From positions 1,922,001 through 1,986,000 of the forward strand of contig CANTAL010000021.1 in the NCBI GenBank assembly GCA_947650365.1: DNA of 64,000 nt, read 5' to 3'. Under the pieces are notes generated by a model. It searched no databases and was not told the origin of the DNA. It was given only the letters and a program-made list of their open reading frames with translations. The DNA comes from Chamaelirium japonicum. Its lineage: Eukaryota; Streptophyta; Magnoliopsida; Liliales; Melanthiaceae. The position numbers and the translations under genes are program-made. Below, piece after piece: positions 1-11,689 of this stretch (its first letter is position 1; every line of letters starts with the position of its first letter).

Positions 1-103
1 CATTTGCCACGGGTATTGGTGTGAAGTAAGGAGGAATCTAAATTCCAAAACACCACTTCTAAATAATATAATTAAATCTCTCCATTCTCTTCTCTCTTCT
101 CCC

Positions 104-222
104 ATGTATTAGAGTTTCCCATAGATTGCTTAGGACCTAAGTAAGCTTACCCTATAAATAATATACGACCCCTTTAGGGTGGGGCACGTTTGACGACTCT
201 TCCTTTCTCCCATCTCATAACA
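104..222 (+). repeat. GA-leader LTR fragment with TATA box and primer site
   Basis: Downstream two thirds of an LTR. It reads from the GGATTAGGG-like box through CCTATAAATA and GACCCCTTTAGGGTGGGGC to the LTR end CATAACA, followed by TTTATCAGCACGA at the primer-site position. Confidence 0.75.
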
Positions 223-890
223 CTTTATCAGCACGAACATGTTGAGCCCAGCTGACCAGTCGTAAGAAAACAGAAAGAGAAACGAAGACAGAAGTGGAGT
301 TTTGGAATTTAAATTCCTTCTTACTTCACACCTATACCCGTGGCCAATAGACTAGAGCAGGACTTCTTCACTCTTCTCTCTTTGCTAATCTCTTATTTCT
401 CTTTTCTCTTCTTCTCTTACTTCTGTCTATATTTCTCTATTCGTTTATTGAGAGAAGAAGAGGAGTTTAACAAAGGCAGAAGAGAGATAAGAAGCAAGAA
501 GAGAACGGAGAGATAAATAAAGAGAAAAGAGAGAACTAAACACCTATACCCGTGACCAATAGACTGGTGCAGGACTTCTTCTCTCTTCTCTCTTCATTTA
601 TCTCTCCATTTTCTTCTCTATTTTTCTTTCTCTTCTGTCTTCATTTCTCTATCCGTTTATATAGAGAAGAAGTGGAGTTTAACGAAGACAGAAGAGAGAT
701 AAGAAGCGAGAAGAGAACAGAGAGATAAATAAATAGAGAAGAGAGAAGATGTCCTGCTCTAGTGCTTTGGTCATGGGTATAAGTGTGAAGTAAGAAGGAA
801 TCTAAATACCAAAACTCTACTCGGTCTTGGTTTCTCTTACTGTTTTCTTTCGACTGGTCGGCTGGGCTCGACATATTCGTTCTGACAACA

Positions 891-1013
891 TGTTGTGAGA
901 TGAGAGAAAGGGAGAGCCATCAAATATGCCCTACCCTAAAGGGGTCGTATATTATTTATAGGGAAAGCTTACTTAGGGCCTAAGCAATATATGGGAAACC
1001 CTAATCTATAGAC
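891..1013 (-). repeat. GA-leader LTR fragment (minus)
   Basis: Reverse-oriented LTR piece. It starts TGTTGTGAGATG, contains TATTTATAGG (the TATA box on the minus strand) and runs to the AACCCTAATC box. A degenerate primer-like site lies just to its left. Confidence 0.75.
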
Positions 1014-1572
1014 AAAGAGAAAAGAAAACGGGGAGATTTAATTATATTATTACGAAATAGAGTTTTTAAATTTAGATTCCTTCTTACTGTACACCTATAC
1101 CCGTGGCGAATGGACTGGAACAGGACTTCTTTTCTCTTCTCTCTTCGTTTGTCTCTCCGTTCTCTTCTCTCTTCTCATAACACGTTATCAATATGAACAT
1201 GTCGAGCCCAACCAACTAGTCATAAGAAAACAGAGAGAGAAATAATGATAGAAGAGAGAGAAAATAACGGAGAGATAAATAAAGAGGAAAGATAGAAGAA
1301 CTCCTGCTCTAGTCCATTGGCCACACGTATAGTTGTAAAGTAAGAAGGAATCTAAATTCCAAAACTCTACATAAGAAAGATAAGAAGAAAGAAGAGAAAG
1401 AAGAGATAAATAAAGAGAGAAGAGAGAAGAAGTCCTACTCCAGTCCATTGGCCACGGGTATAGATGTGATGTAAGAAGGAATCTAAATTCCTAAACTCCC
1501 CTTTTGTCTTTGTTTCTCTCTCCATTTTCTTGTGACTAGTTAGCTGGGCTCTATATGTTTGTACTGATAACG

Positions 1573-1722
1573 TGTTATGAGATGGGAGAAAGAGAGAGCC
1601 GTCAAACGTGCCCCACCATAAAAGGGTCGTATATTATTTATAGGGTAAGCTTCCTTAGGGCCTAAGCAATCTATAGGAAATCCTTATCCATAGGAGATAT
1701 CCGACGGTGGATAGTCATCCTT
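1573..1722 (-). repeat. Nearly complete GA-leader LTR (minus)
   Basis: It begins TGTTATGAGATGGG next to the antisense primer site and holds the TATA box. It continues past AATCC into the upstream part (GATATCCGACGGTGGATAGT), which most copies in the array have lost. Confidence 0.75.
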
Positions 1723-1956
1723 CATACTTCACACCTATACCCGTGGCCAATAGAATAGAGCAATACTTTTTTTCTCTTCTCTTTTTGTTTATCTCTTCGT
1801 TCTCTTCTCTCTTTTTCTCTCATCTCACCACACGTTATCAGTACGAACATGTCGTGCCCAGCCGTCTAGTCACAAAAAAACGGAGAGAGAAACAAAGACA
1901 ACAGAGAGAGAAGAAGAGAGAAGAGAACGAAGAGATAAATGAAAAAAGAAAAGAAG

Positions 1957-2103
1957 GATGACTATCCTTCATCGGATCTCTCCTAAGGATTTGGATTTCC
2001 TATAGATTTCTTTGGCCCTAATTAATCTTACCCTACAAATAATATATGACCCCTTTAGGGAGGGGCACGTTTGATGGCTCTCTCTTTCTCCCATCTCATA
2101 ACA
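1957..2103 (+). repeat. Nearly complete GA-leader LTR (plus)
   Basis: It runs from the upstream box ATCGGATCTCTCC through a TATA-like CCTACAAATA to CATAACA. A mutated primer-like site, TATTATCAGCC, follows directly. Confidence 0.7.
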
Positions 2104-2664
2104 TATTATCAGCCTGAAAATATCGAGCCCAACTGACTAATCAGAAGAAAAGAGAGAGCGAAACAAAGATAGAAATAGAGCTTTGGAATTTAGATTCCTT
2201 CTTACTTCACACCTATACTCGTGGCCAATGGACTGGAGTAGGACTTCTCTTTTTACTTTACTTATCTCTCCGTTCTCTTCCCTCTTCTTCTCTCTCTTGT
2301 ATGGAGTTTCGGAATTTAGATTCATTCTTACTTCACACCTATACCCATGGCCAATGGACTGGAGCATGACTTCTCTCTTCTCTCTTCATTTATCTCTCTG
2401 TTCTCTTTTCTTTTCTTCTCTCACTTCTGTCTTTATTTCTCTCTCCGTTTTCTTATGACTCGTCGGCTGGGCTCGACATGTTCGTGCTGATAATATGTTA
2501 TGACAAGTGAGAAGAAAACGAAAAGATAAATAAAGAGAGAAGAGAGAAGAAGTCCTACTTCAGTCCATTCACCATGGGTATAGGTGTGAAGTAAGAAGAA
2601 ATCTAAATTCCAAAACTCCACTTCTCAATATTATAATTAAATCTCTCATTTGTCTTCTCTATTC

Positions 2665-2787
2665 TCCCATTGATTAGGGTTTCCTATAGATTGGTTAGGC
2701 CCTAAGTAAGCTTACCCTATAAATTATATACGACCCCTTTAGGGTGGGGCACATTTGACGACTCTCCCTTTATCCCATCTCATAATA
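2665..2787 (+). repeat. GA-leader LTR fragment (plus)
   Basis: It contains GATTAGGGTTTCC, CCTATAAATTATATACGACC and the LTR end, then ATTATCAGCACGA. A GA leader follows. Confidence 0.7.
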
Positions 2788-3291
2788 CATTATCAGCACG
2801 AATATGTCAAGCCAAGTTGACCAGTCGTAAGAAAACGGAGAGTGAAACGAAGACAGAAGAGTGAGAAGAAGAAAGAAGAGAACGGAGAGATAAACGAAGA
2901 TAGAAGAGAGAAGAAGTCCTGCACCAGTCCATTGGCCACGAGTATAGATTTGAAGTAAGAAGGAATCAAAATTCCAAAACTCTACTTCTTAATTTTTATA
3001 TGACCCCTGATGATAAGGCACGTTTGACGAATCTCTCTTTCTCCGATCACACAACACGTTATCTACAAGAACATGTTGAGCCCAGCCGACCAGTCACAAG
3101 AAAACGGAGAGAGAAACAAAGACAGAAGGGAGAGAAGACAAGAAAAGAGAACAGAGAGATAAACGAAGAGAGAAGAAGTCCTGCTCCAGTATATTGGCCA
3201 TGGGTATAGGAATGAAGTAAGAAGGAATCTGAATTCAAAAACTCCACTTCTTAATAATATAATTAAATATCTCTGTTCTCTTCTCTCTGCT

Positions 3292-3415
3292 CCTATGGAT
3301 TAGGATTTCCTATAGATTGCTTAAGCCCTAAGTAAGTGTACCCTATAAATAATACATGACCCCTTTAGGGTAGGGCATGTTTAACGCCTCTATCTCTTTC
3401 TCCAAAATCACAACA
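3292..3415 (+). repeat. GA-leader LTR fragment (plus)
   Basis: TATA box CCTATAAATAATA, LTR end CACAACA, then the primer-like site CGTTATCAGTACGA and a well-kept leader. Confidence 0.75.
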
Positions 3416-3764
3416 CGTTATCAGTACGAACATGTCGAGCCCAACCGACCAGTCGCAAGAAAATGGAAAGAGAAACGGAGACAGAAGAGAGAAAAGAAGA
3501 GAGAAGAGAATGGAGAGATAAAAGAAGAGAGAAGAAGTTATGCTCCAGTCCATTGGCCATGGGTATAGGTGTAAAGTAAGATGGAATCTAAATTCCAAAA
3601 CTCCACTTCTGTCTTCGTTTTTCTCTTTGTTTTCTTGCGACTGGTCGGGTGGGCTCAATACGTTCGTGCTGATAGCATATCTGGTTTAATTAAGAAGGAA
3701 TCTAAATTCCAAAACTTCACTTCTTAATAATATAATTAAATTTCTTCGTTCTCTTCTCTCTTCT

Positions 3765-3963
3765 TCTATAGATTAGGGTTTCTCATATATTGCTTAGGCC
3801 CTAAGTAAGCTTACCCTATAAATAATATTCGACCCCTTTAGGGTTGGGCACGTTTAATGACTCTCTCTTTCTCCCATCTCATAAGACTTACCTTATAAAT
3901 AATATACGACCCCTTTAGGGTAGGGCATATTTGATGGCTTTCCCTTTCTCCCATCTTATAACA
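3765..3963 (+). repeat. Two GA-leader LTR fragments in direct tandem
   Basis: One LTR piece ends near 3885 and is joined directly to a second beginning at the TATA box (TTATAAATAATATACGACC). The second ends CTTATAACA before a primer-like site that soon changes into CT-rich leader sequence. The duplicated promoter core resembles the 226-bp LTRs found later in the window. Confidence 0.65.
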
Positions 3964-4418
3964 CGTTATCTTTTGTTTCTCTCCCCGTTTTCTTTGTTTC
4001 TCTCTCTTTCTCTTATAGTATAAAATAAAATAAATAATTATTAATAGAAAAGAGATAGAAAATTATTTTAAACTAGAGAGAGCAGGACTTCTTTTCTCTC
4101 CTCTCTTTGTTTATCTTTTTATTCTTTTTTTTTCTCCCATCTCATAATATATTATCAGCACGAATATATCGAGCCTAGCCGTCCAGTCGCAAGAAAACAG
4201 AGAGAAAAACGAAAACAGAAGTAGAGTTTTTGAATTTAGATTTCTTTTTACTTCATACTAATACCCATGGCTAATGGACTGGAGCGGGACTTCTTCTCTC
4301 TTCTATCTTCGTTTATCTCTCCGTTCTCTTCTCTCTTCTTCTCTTTCTTCTGTCTTTGTTTCTCTCTCCAATTTTTTATGACTGGTCGGTTGGGCTCGAT
4401 ATATTCGTGCTGATAACG

Positions 4419-4586
4419 TATTGTAAGATGGAAGAAAAAGAGGACCGTCAAGCGTGCCCCACCCTAAAGGTATTGTATATTATTTATAGGGTCAGCTTAC
4501 TTAGGGCTTAAGCAATCTATGAGAAACCCTAATCCATAGGAGTGGTCTGACGGTGGATAGCAATCTGATCGAATGATCTCTCAACA
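4419..4586 (-). repeat. Full-length 168-bp GA-leader LTR (minus)
   Basis: One of the few complete LTRs. Read on the minus strand it starts TGTTGAGAGATCATTCGATC, holds CCACCGTCAGACC, GGGTTTC and the TATA box, and ends next to the primer-like site CGTTATCAGCACGA. The AT-rich body abuts its upstream end. Its length equals that of the plus-strand copy at 5107, which helps define the family boundaries. Confidence 0.82.
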
Positions 4587-5106
4587 GTTGTAATATTTTT
4601 TATTTTTTTGAAGAAAAATGTAAAATATTTTTAAAGCAAACAAATTGAGTGTGCCTCATCCTTTCTTTACTTCCTATTATTTAATTAATTTAATTATTTA
4701 ATAAATTAAATAGTTAAATAACTAAATAAATATTTAATTATCTTCTCTCTTCTCACTTCATTTTATTACAATAATAATTAAGTGGAGTGTTGTTACTATT
4801 AATAGTTTAATTAAAACGAAGAGAGAAGAGAATTTACTATAATAATCATAGTAACGTTGAGATAATACTATTGAGAAGTTGAGTTTTAGAATTTAGATTT
4901 CTTTTTACTTCACACCTATACCCGTGGGAATAGACTTGAGTAGGACTTCTTCTCTCTTCTCTCTTATTTATCTTTGTTTAAATTATTAAATAATTTAAAA
5001 AAATTATAAATTAAGTTTTTAGTAAAATAATTAATTTAAAAAAACAAATTTTTTGCTTTAAAAATAACTAATATTTTTTTTTAAAAAAAAATTAAAATAT
5101 TACAAT
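4587..5106. repeat. AT-rich internal body between two inverted full LTRs
   Basis: AT-rich sequence made of TTAAATAATT-like runs. A partial unit with GA/CT leader pieces and ACTTCACACCTATACCCGTG sits inside it (about 4865-4970). Complete LTRs in opposite orientation flank it (4419-4586 and 5107-5274), so the whole could fold back. I see no coding sequence. Confidence 0.7.
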
Positions 5107-5274
5107 TGTTATAAGATCGTTCGATCGGATGGATGCCCACCATCGGATCTTTCTAATGGATTAGGGTTTCCCATAGATTGCTTAGGCCCTAAGTAAAATA
5201 ACCCTATAAATAAAATACGATCCTTTTAGGGTTGAGTACGTTTGACGGCTCTCTTTTTCTCCTATCTCACAACA
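5107..5274 (+). repeat. Full-length 168-bp GA-leader LTR (plus)
   Basis: Reference copy for the family. It starts TGTTATAAGATCGTTCGATC, continues with GGATGGATGCCCACCATCGG, has CCTATAAATAAAATACG, and ends CTCACAACA. CATTATCAGCACGA follows at the primer-site position. The box ATGGATGCCCACC and the start TGTTAT also occur in the Copia LTR at 12,150 and 17,771, so the two are probably related. Confidence 0.85.
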
Positions 5275-6724
5275 CATTATCAGCACGAATATGTCAAGCC
5301 CTATGGAATCTAATTAAATAAATATTTAATTAATTACAGAACTTCTTCTCTCTTCTCTCTTCGATATGTTCGTACTGATAATGTGTTTTGAGATGGAATA
5401 AAGTGAGAGCTATCAAACATGCCCCACCCTAAAGGGGTCATATAATATTTAAAGAAAAGAAAAGAGAACGGAGAGATAAACAAAGAGAGAAGAGAGAAGA
5501 ACTCCTACTCTAGTCCATTGGCCACGGGTATAGTTATGAAGTAAGAACGAAGCTAAATTCTAAAACTCCACTTCTCAATATTTATACGACCCATTAGATC
5601 TCGACCAACTCTTCATTTATTATACTTATTTAATCTCACAACACGTTATCAGCACGAACATATCGAGTCTAGCCGACCAGTCATAAGAAAACGGAGAAAG
5701 AAACAAAGACAGAAGAAAGAGAAGAAGAGAACGGAGAGATAAACAAAAAGAAAAGAGAGAAAAAGTCCTACTTTGGTCCATTGGCCAGGGTATAGGTGTA
5801 AAGAAAGAAAGAATATAAATTCCAAAACTCCACTTCTGTCTTCGTTTCTCTCTCTGTTTTCTCATGACTGCTCGGCTCGACTCGACATGTTCGTATTGAT
5901 AACATGTTGTAAGATGGGAGAAAGAGAGAGCTATCAAATATGCCCTACCCTAAAGGGGTCGTATAAATATTAAGAAGTAGAGTTTTGGAATTTATATTCC
6001 TTCTTACTTCACACCTATACCCATGGCCAATAGACTGGAAAGGCCATAGGTATATTATTTATTAGGTAAGATTACTTTGGGCCTAAGAAATCCCTAGGAG
6101 ATTACTTAGGGCATAAGCAGGACTTCTTTTCGTTTGTCTTCTTGTTTATCTCTCTGTTCTTTTCTCTCTTTCTCCTACCTCATAACACGTTATCTGTACT
6201 AACATATCGAGCCCAGCTGACCAGTCGCAAGAAAACAAAGAGAGAAGAGATGACAAAAGAGAGAGAAGAAGAGAGAAAAGAACGGAAAGATTTAATTATA
6301 TTATTGAGAAATAGAGTTTTGGAATTTAGATTCCTTCTTAATTCACACCTATACCCGTGGCGAATGGATTGGAGTAGAACTTCTTCTCTATTTTCTCTTC
6401 GTTTGTCTCTCTGTTCTCTTCTTTCTTTTCTGTCTTTGTTTCTCTCTCTGTTTTCTTTGTGACGGTCTACTGGGCTTGACATATTCATGCTGAATGGGAG
6501 ATATTATTTAACTAATATTATTTTTAGTCCTACTCTATGTTTAATCTCTTTTTAGTCATGCCAATAAACTAGAATAGGACGTTTTTTCTCTTCCCTTTTC
6601 ATGTATCTCTCCGTTCTCTTCTCTCTTCTTCTCTCCCTCTTCTTCTCTCCCTCTTTTGTCTTTGTTTCACTCTCTATTTTCATGCGACTGGTCGGCTGGG
6701 CTCGATATGTTCATGCTGATAACG

Positions 6725-6870
6725 TGTTGTGAGATGGGAGAAAGAAAGAGCCATCAAACGTGCTCCACCCTAAAGGATAATATATTATTTTTAGGGTAAA
6801 CTTACTTAGGACCTAAGCAATCTATAGGAAACCCTAATCTATGGGAGAGATCTGACGGTGGACAACTATC
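6725..6870 (-). repeat. Nearly complete GA-leader LTR (minus)
   Basis: It begins TGTTGTGAGATGGG beside the antisense primer site and contains TTTTTAGGGTAAAC in the TATA region. It reaches the upstream part GAGATCTGACGGTGGACAAC and then joins a minus-oriented leader end. Confidence 0.75.
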
Positions 6871-6940
6871 CTTCTTCACACCTATACCCGTGGTGAATGG
6901 ACTGGAGCTGGACTTCTTTTCTCTTCTTCTCTTTCTAATT

Positions 6941-7014
6941 ATCGGATAGTTGTCCACTATCGGATCTCTCCCATGGATTAGGGTTTCGTATAGATTGCAT
7001 AGGCCCTAAGTAAG
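6941..7014 (+). repeat. Upstream half of a GA-leader LTR (plus)
   Basis: It carries TCCACTATCGGATCTCTCCC, GGATTAGGGTTTCG and GGCCCTAAGTAAG. It then switches straight into a leader end (AAGAAGTTCTGC), skipping the TATA box and primer site. Confidence 0.65.
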
Positions 7015-7099
7015 AAGAAGTTCTGCTCTAGTCCATTGGCCACGGGTATAGGTGTGAAGTAAGAAGAAATCTAAATTCGAAAACTCCACTTCTCAATAG

Positions 7100-7440
7100 T
7101 ATCATCTCAACGTTATTATAATTATCATATTAATGTTACTATAATTTTTTAAATTAAATTAAAATTTTATTTAATTATTAAATAATTAAATAATTTAGTT
7201 TTTAGTAAAATAATTAATTTATTTAATAATTTAAATATCTAATTATTTAATTAAATTTCTTATTTAATTTATTTATTATTATTTAATTATTAAATTAGGT
7301 AATTATTTAATTATTTAATTATTTAAATTATTTAATAAATAAATAATAATTTAATTATATAATTAATTTATTAATTTATTTTATTAGTTATTTCTTTAAT
7401 TATTATTTTATTTTTAAATAATTAAAAAATTAGTTAATTA
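7100..7440. repeat. AT-rich internal body of a GA-leader unit
   Basis: It begins right after a leader end with the box TATCATCTCAACGTTATTAT and then becomes TTAAATAATTAAAT-like sequence. I see nothing coding or structured beyond the AT runs. Confidence 0.65.
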
Positions 7441-8118
7441 TTTAAACGGAGTGAGAGAACGTAGAGATAAATAATAGTGCCCCACCCTAAAGAAAATTTA
7501 TAATAACATTGATTATTTTAGGTTCATGCTTAGAAAAGAGAGAGCCGTCAAATATGCCCCACCCTAAAGGGGTCCTATATTATTTATTGAGAAGTTGAGT
7601 TTTGGAATTTAGATTCCTTCTTACTTCACACTACTTCATACTACTTCACACCTATACCCGTGGCTAATGGACTAGAGTAGGGCTTCTTTTCTCTTCTCTT
7701 TTTGTTTCTCTCTCCGTTTTCTTGTGACTGGTTAGCTGGGCTCGATATGTTCGTACTGATAACATACTGTGAGATGGAAGAAAGAGAGATCTGTCAAACA
7801 TGCCTTACCCTAATTCGATTTCTTCTTACTTCACACCTATATCTGTGACCAATGGACTAGAGTAGGATTTCTTCTATTTCCTCTCTTCATTTATCTCTCT
7901 GTTCTTTTCTCTCTCTTCTGAGGAGTTTTGGAATTTAGATTCTTTCTTACTTCACACCTATACCCGTGGCTAATAAACTGGAGCAGGACTTCTTCTCTCT
8001 TCTCTCTTCATTTATGTCTCAGTTCTTTTATCTCTTCTTCTCGCTCTTTTGTCTTCATTTCTCTCTTCATTTTCTTGCGACTGGTCGGTTGGGCTCGACA
8101 TGCTCATGCTAATAACGT

Positions 8119-8265
8119 GTTATGATGTGGGAGAAAGAGAGAGTCATCAAATGTGCCCCACTCTAAAACGATAATATATTATTTATAGGGTAAGTTTACT
8201 TAGGACCTAAACAATCTATAGGAAACCCTAATCCATGGGAGAGATCCGATGGTGGACAGTCATCC
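8119..8265 (-). repeat. Nearly complete GA-leader LTR (minus)
   Basis: It starts TGTTATGATGTGGG, has TATTTATAGGGTAAG, and extends to GAGATCCGATGGTGGACAGT before joining a leader end. Confidence 0.72.
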
Positions 8266-8337
8266 TTCTTACTTCACACCTATACCCGTGGTGAATGGAC
8301 TGGAGCAGGACGTCTTCTCTTTTCTTCTCTCTCTAAT

Positions 8338-8430
8338 TATCGGATCACTATCCACCGTCGGATCTCTCTCATTGATTAGGGTTTCCTATAGATTGCTTAG
8401 GCCCTAAGTAAGATTACTCTATAAATAATT
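8338..8430 (+). repeat. Upstream part of a GA-leader LTR (plus)
   Basis: It carries ATCCACCGTCGGATCTCTC, GATTAGGGTTTCC and TCTATAAATAATTAGG, then breaks off into a leader fragment and AT-rich sequence. Confidence 0.65.
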
Positions 8431-9180
8431 AGGATTGACCAGTCATATCTACATTATTATGATTATCATAGTAATGTTACTATAATTTTTTTAATTAAAT
8501 TAATCATTTATTTAATTATTAAATATTTAAAATAATTTAATAATTTAAATAAATAAGTTTTTTGTAAAATAATTAATTTACTCAATTATTGAATTATCTA
8601 GTTATTTAATTAAATTTATTATTTTATTTTATTTATTATTATTATATTATTAAATAATTCAATTAAGCAACTATTTAATTATTTAAATTATTAAATAAAT
8701 AAATAATTATTTAATTATATAATTAATTTATTAATTTATTTTATTAATTATTTCTTTAATTATTATTTATCTTTATTTAAAATATTATTTAGTGAAGAAA
8801 TATGTTAAATAGATTATTTAATTAAATAAATAAATAATTTTATTAAAAAAAATATTTTTTTATAATCATAATAACGTTGAGATGATTTAAATAACTAATT
8901 AAAGAAATAATGATTATTATAGTAATATTACTATAATTTAAAAAAATTAAACTATGATAATTTAATAAATAGGGTTTCTATAATATTTCTTCATATATTA
9001 GTTAAATTAATCATCTATTCAATATTAAATAAATCATTTATTTTACTAAATACTTAATATTTAAATTATTTAAATTATTAAATTATTTAATAAATAAATA
9101 ATTTAATTAAAAAATTTATAGTAACATTACTATGATAATCTTAATAACGTTGAGGTTATTCTTTTTTAATTAAATTATAA
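8431..9180. repeat. AT-rich bodies, partly back-to-back
   Basis: Very AT-rich. The body-start box TTATTATGATTATCATAGTA appears near 8455, and its reverse complement near 8865 and 9140, so two or more bodies lie in opposite orientation. No coding sequence is visible. Confidence 0.65.
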
Positions 9181-11560
9181 ATGAAGAGAGAAGAGAAGAA
9201 AAGTCCTGCTCCAGTCTATAAATAAAATAAATAAGCAATCTTCTATCTGACAATGTGTTTCAGCACGAACATATCGAGCCCAGCCGACCAGTCACAAGAA
9301 AACGAAGAGAGAAACAAAGACAGAAGAGATAGAAGAATAGAGAAGAGAACGGAGAGATAAACGAAGAGAGAAGAAGTCCTACTCCAGTCCATTGGCCATG
9401 GGTATAGGTGGGAAGTAAGAAGGAATCTAAATTCCAAAACTCCACTTCTCAATAGTATCATTTCAACGTTATTATGATTATCATATTAAATTAACTTCTC
9501 TCTTTGTTTTAATTTAATGATTAACTTAATTAAAAAAATTATTGTAGCATTATTATGATATATGATTATTTCACTAATTATAATGTTGAGGTGAATGAAG
9601 AGAAGTAGAAGAAAAAAGACCTATATTTAATATATTGTAGGTAGAAGAGATATAAATATTGATTAGGTATGAATATTATTTATAAGAGATATTTAAATTC
9701 CGATTAATTGATTGCAGGACTTCTTCTCTCTTCCCTATTCTCTCTTCTCTCTTCTTTCTTCAATATGTTCATACTGATGACGTGTTGTAAGATAATTTAA
9801 TATTTAATAATTCACTCGGTGTTTATCTCTCTGTTCTCTTCTCGCTTTCTCCCACCTCATAACACGTTATTAGCACGAACATATCGAGCCCAACCGACCA
9901 GTCATAAAAAAACAAAGATAGAAACAAAGACAGAAGAGATAGAAGAAGAGAGAAGAGAACAGAGAGATAAACGAAGATAGAAAAGAGAGAAGAAAACATA
10001 AGAGAACGGAGAGATAAACAAAGATAGAAGAGTGAAGAAGTCCTGCTCCAGTCCATTCGCCACGGGTATAAGTATGAAATAAGAAGGATAGCTGTCCATC
10101 GTCGAATCTCTCTCATGGATTAGGATTTCCCATAGATTGCTTAGGCCTATCCTATAAATAATATATGACCCCTGTAGAGTGGGGCATATTTGATGGCTCT
10201 CTCTTTCTCCCATCTCACAATACGTTATCAGCACGAACATATTGAGCCAAGTCGACCAATCAAAAGAAAACGGGAAGAGAAACAAAGATAGGAGTAGAGT
10301 TTTAGAATTTATATTCTTTTTTACTTCATACCTAAATCCGTGGCGAATGGACTCGAATAAAACTTCTTCTCTCTTTTATCTTTGTTTATCTCTCTGTTCT
10401 CTTCTCTCTTGTTCTCTCTCTTCTATCTTTATTTCTCTTTCTATTTTCTTGTGACTGGTCGGCTGGGCTCAACATGTTTATGCTGATAATGTATTCTGAG
10501 ATGAGAAAAGAAAAGAGAAGAAAGAAGTAAGAAGGAATCTAAATTCCAAAACTCCACTTCTCAGTATTTATATTACCCTTTTATTGTAGCACACGTTTAA
10601 CAACTCTCTCTTTCTCACATCTCACAACACGTTATCAGCATGAACAAATCGAGCCCAACCGATTAGTCATAAGAAAACAGAGAAAGAAATGAAGATAGAA
10701 GTAGAGTTTTGGAATTTAGATTCCTTTTTACTTTACACCTATACTTCACACGGATATAAGTATGAATTAAGAAGGAATCTAAATTTCAAAACTCCACAGA
10801 AGAGAGAGAAGAAGAAAAAAGAGAGAACGAAAAGAGGAACAAAGACAGAAAAGAGAGAATAAAAAAGAAAAGAACGGAGAGATAAACGAAGATAGAAAAG
10901 AGAAGAACACCTATTCTATTCCATTGACCACGGGTATAGGTGTGAAGTAAGAAGGAATCTAAATTCCAAAAGTTCACTTTTGTCTTTGTTTCTCTCTCCA
11001 TTTTCTTGCGACTGGTCAGTTGGGCTCGATATGTTCATGCTGATAACGTATTGTGAGATGGAAGAAAGAAAGAAGAGAACGGAGACATAAATGTGTTAAG
11101 CTTAAATTAAATGAAATTTATTAAATATATTATTAATAATTTAATTTAATAAATAACATAAGAGATATTTAAATAATTTAAATTTATTTAAAAATTTTAT
11201 TAACTAGTTATTTAATTATATTTTTAGTATTAATAATATAAAATAAACTAATTAAATAAATATTAAGAGAGAAGAGAAACAAAGTCCTACTCCAGTCCAT
11301 TCGCCATGGGTATAGGTGTGAAGTAAGATGGAATCTAAATTGCAAAATTCCACAAAAGAGAGAGAAGAAAAGAGAAAAGAACGGAGAGATAAATAAAGAG
11401 AGAAGAAGTCCTACTCTAGTCAATTGGCCACGGGTATAGGTATGATATAGGAAGGAATCTAAATTCTAAAACTCCACAAAAGAGAGAGAAGAAGAGAAAA
11501 AAAAACAGAGAGAAAAACAAAAATAGAAGAGAGAGAAGAAGAGAGAAGAGAACATAAAGA
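9181..11560. repeat. GA-leader array with AT-rich patches
   Basis: Partial units with sense primer-like sites near 9260 (degenerate), 9868, 10,223 and 10,631, and antisense ones near 9790, 10,490 and 11,048. AT-rich patches lie at 9470-9720 and 11,090-11,260. This is the last sequence outside the duplicated block. No gene is seen. Confidence 0.7.
10087..10222 (+). repeat. Nearly complete GA-leader LTR (plus)
   Basis: It runs from GGATAGCTGTCCATCGTCGA through CCTATAAATAATATATGACC to CTCACAATA, followed by the intact primer-like site CGTTATCAGCACGA. Confidence 0.75.
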
Positions 11561-11689
11561 TAAATAAAGAAAGAAGAGAGAAGAAGTCCTGCTCCAGTCC
11601 ATTAGCCACGGGTATAGGTGTGAAGTAAGAAAGAATCTAAATTCCAAAACTCCACTACGCAATAGTATCATCTCGATGTTATTATGATT

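Larger units (their letters stand above)
1..4418. repeat. GA-leader LTR repeat array, mixed orientation
   Basis: This stretch holds no gene. It consists of partial GA-leader units. Plus-oriented units read LTR end, then the site CGTTATCAGCACGA, then a GA-rich leader, then GGAATCTAAATTCC; minus-oriented units read the reverse, with a CT-rich leader. Sense primer-like sites lie near 223, 1183, 1833, 2104, 2788, 3057, 3416, 3964 and 4150. Antisense ones end near 890, 1572, 2494 and 3672. Neighbouring units often join head-to-head inside the leader. Long open frames here come from base composition: the CT-rich strand contains almost no stop triplets. Confidence 0.85.
5275..7099. repeat. GA-leader array, mixed orientation
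   Basis: Partial units only. Sense primer-like sites lie near 5275, 5644 and 6189, antisense ones near 5383, 5903 and 6724. LTR crumbs include 5384-5455 (minus), 5583-5643 (plus, altered), 5904-5975 (minus) and 6050-6120 (minus). No gene is seen. Confidence 0.75.
7441..8430. repeat. GA-leader array, mostly minus units
   Basis: LTR fragments lie near 7480-7590 and 7760-7815 (both minus). Two better copies are listed separately. Antisense primer-like sites end near 7762 and 8118. No gene is seen. Confidence 0.7.

Noticed and set aside
1-11560. Centromeric satellite
   Set aside because: Unit length and orientation vary and there is no fixed monomer period. The units are better explained as scrambled LTR pieces.
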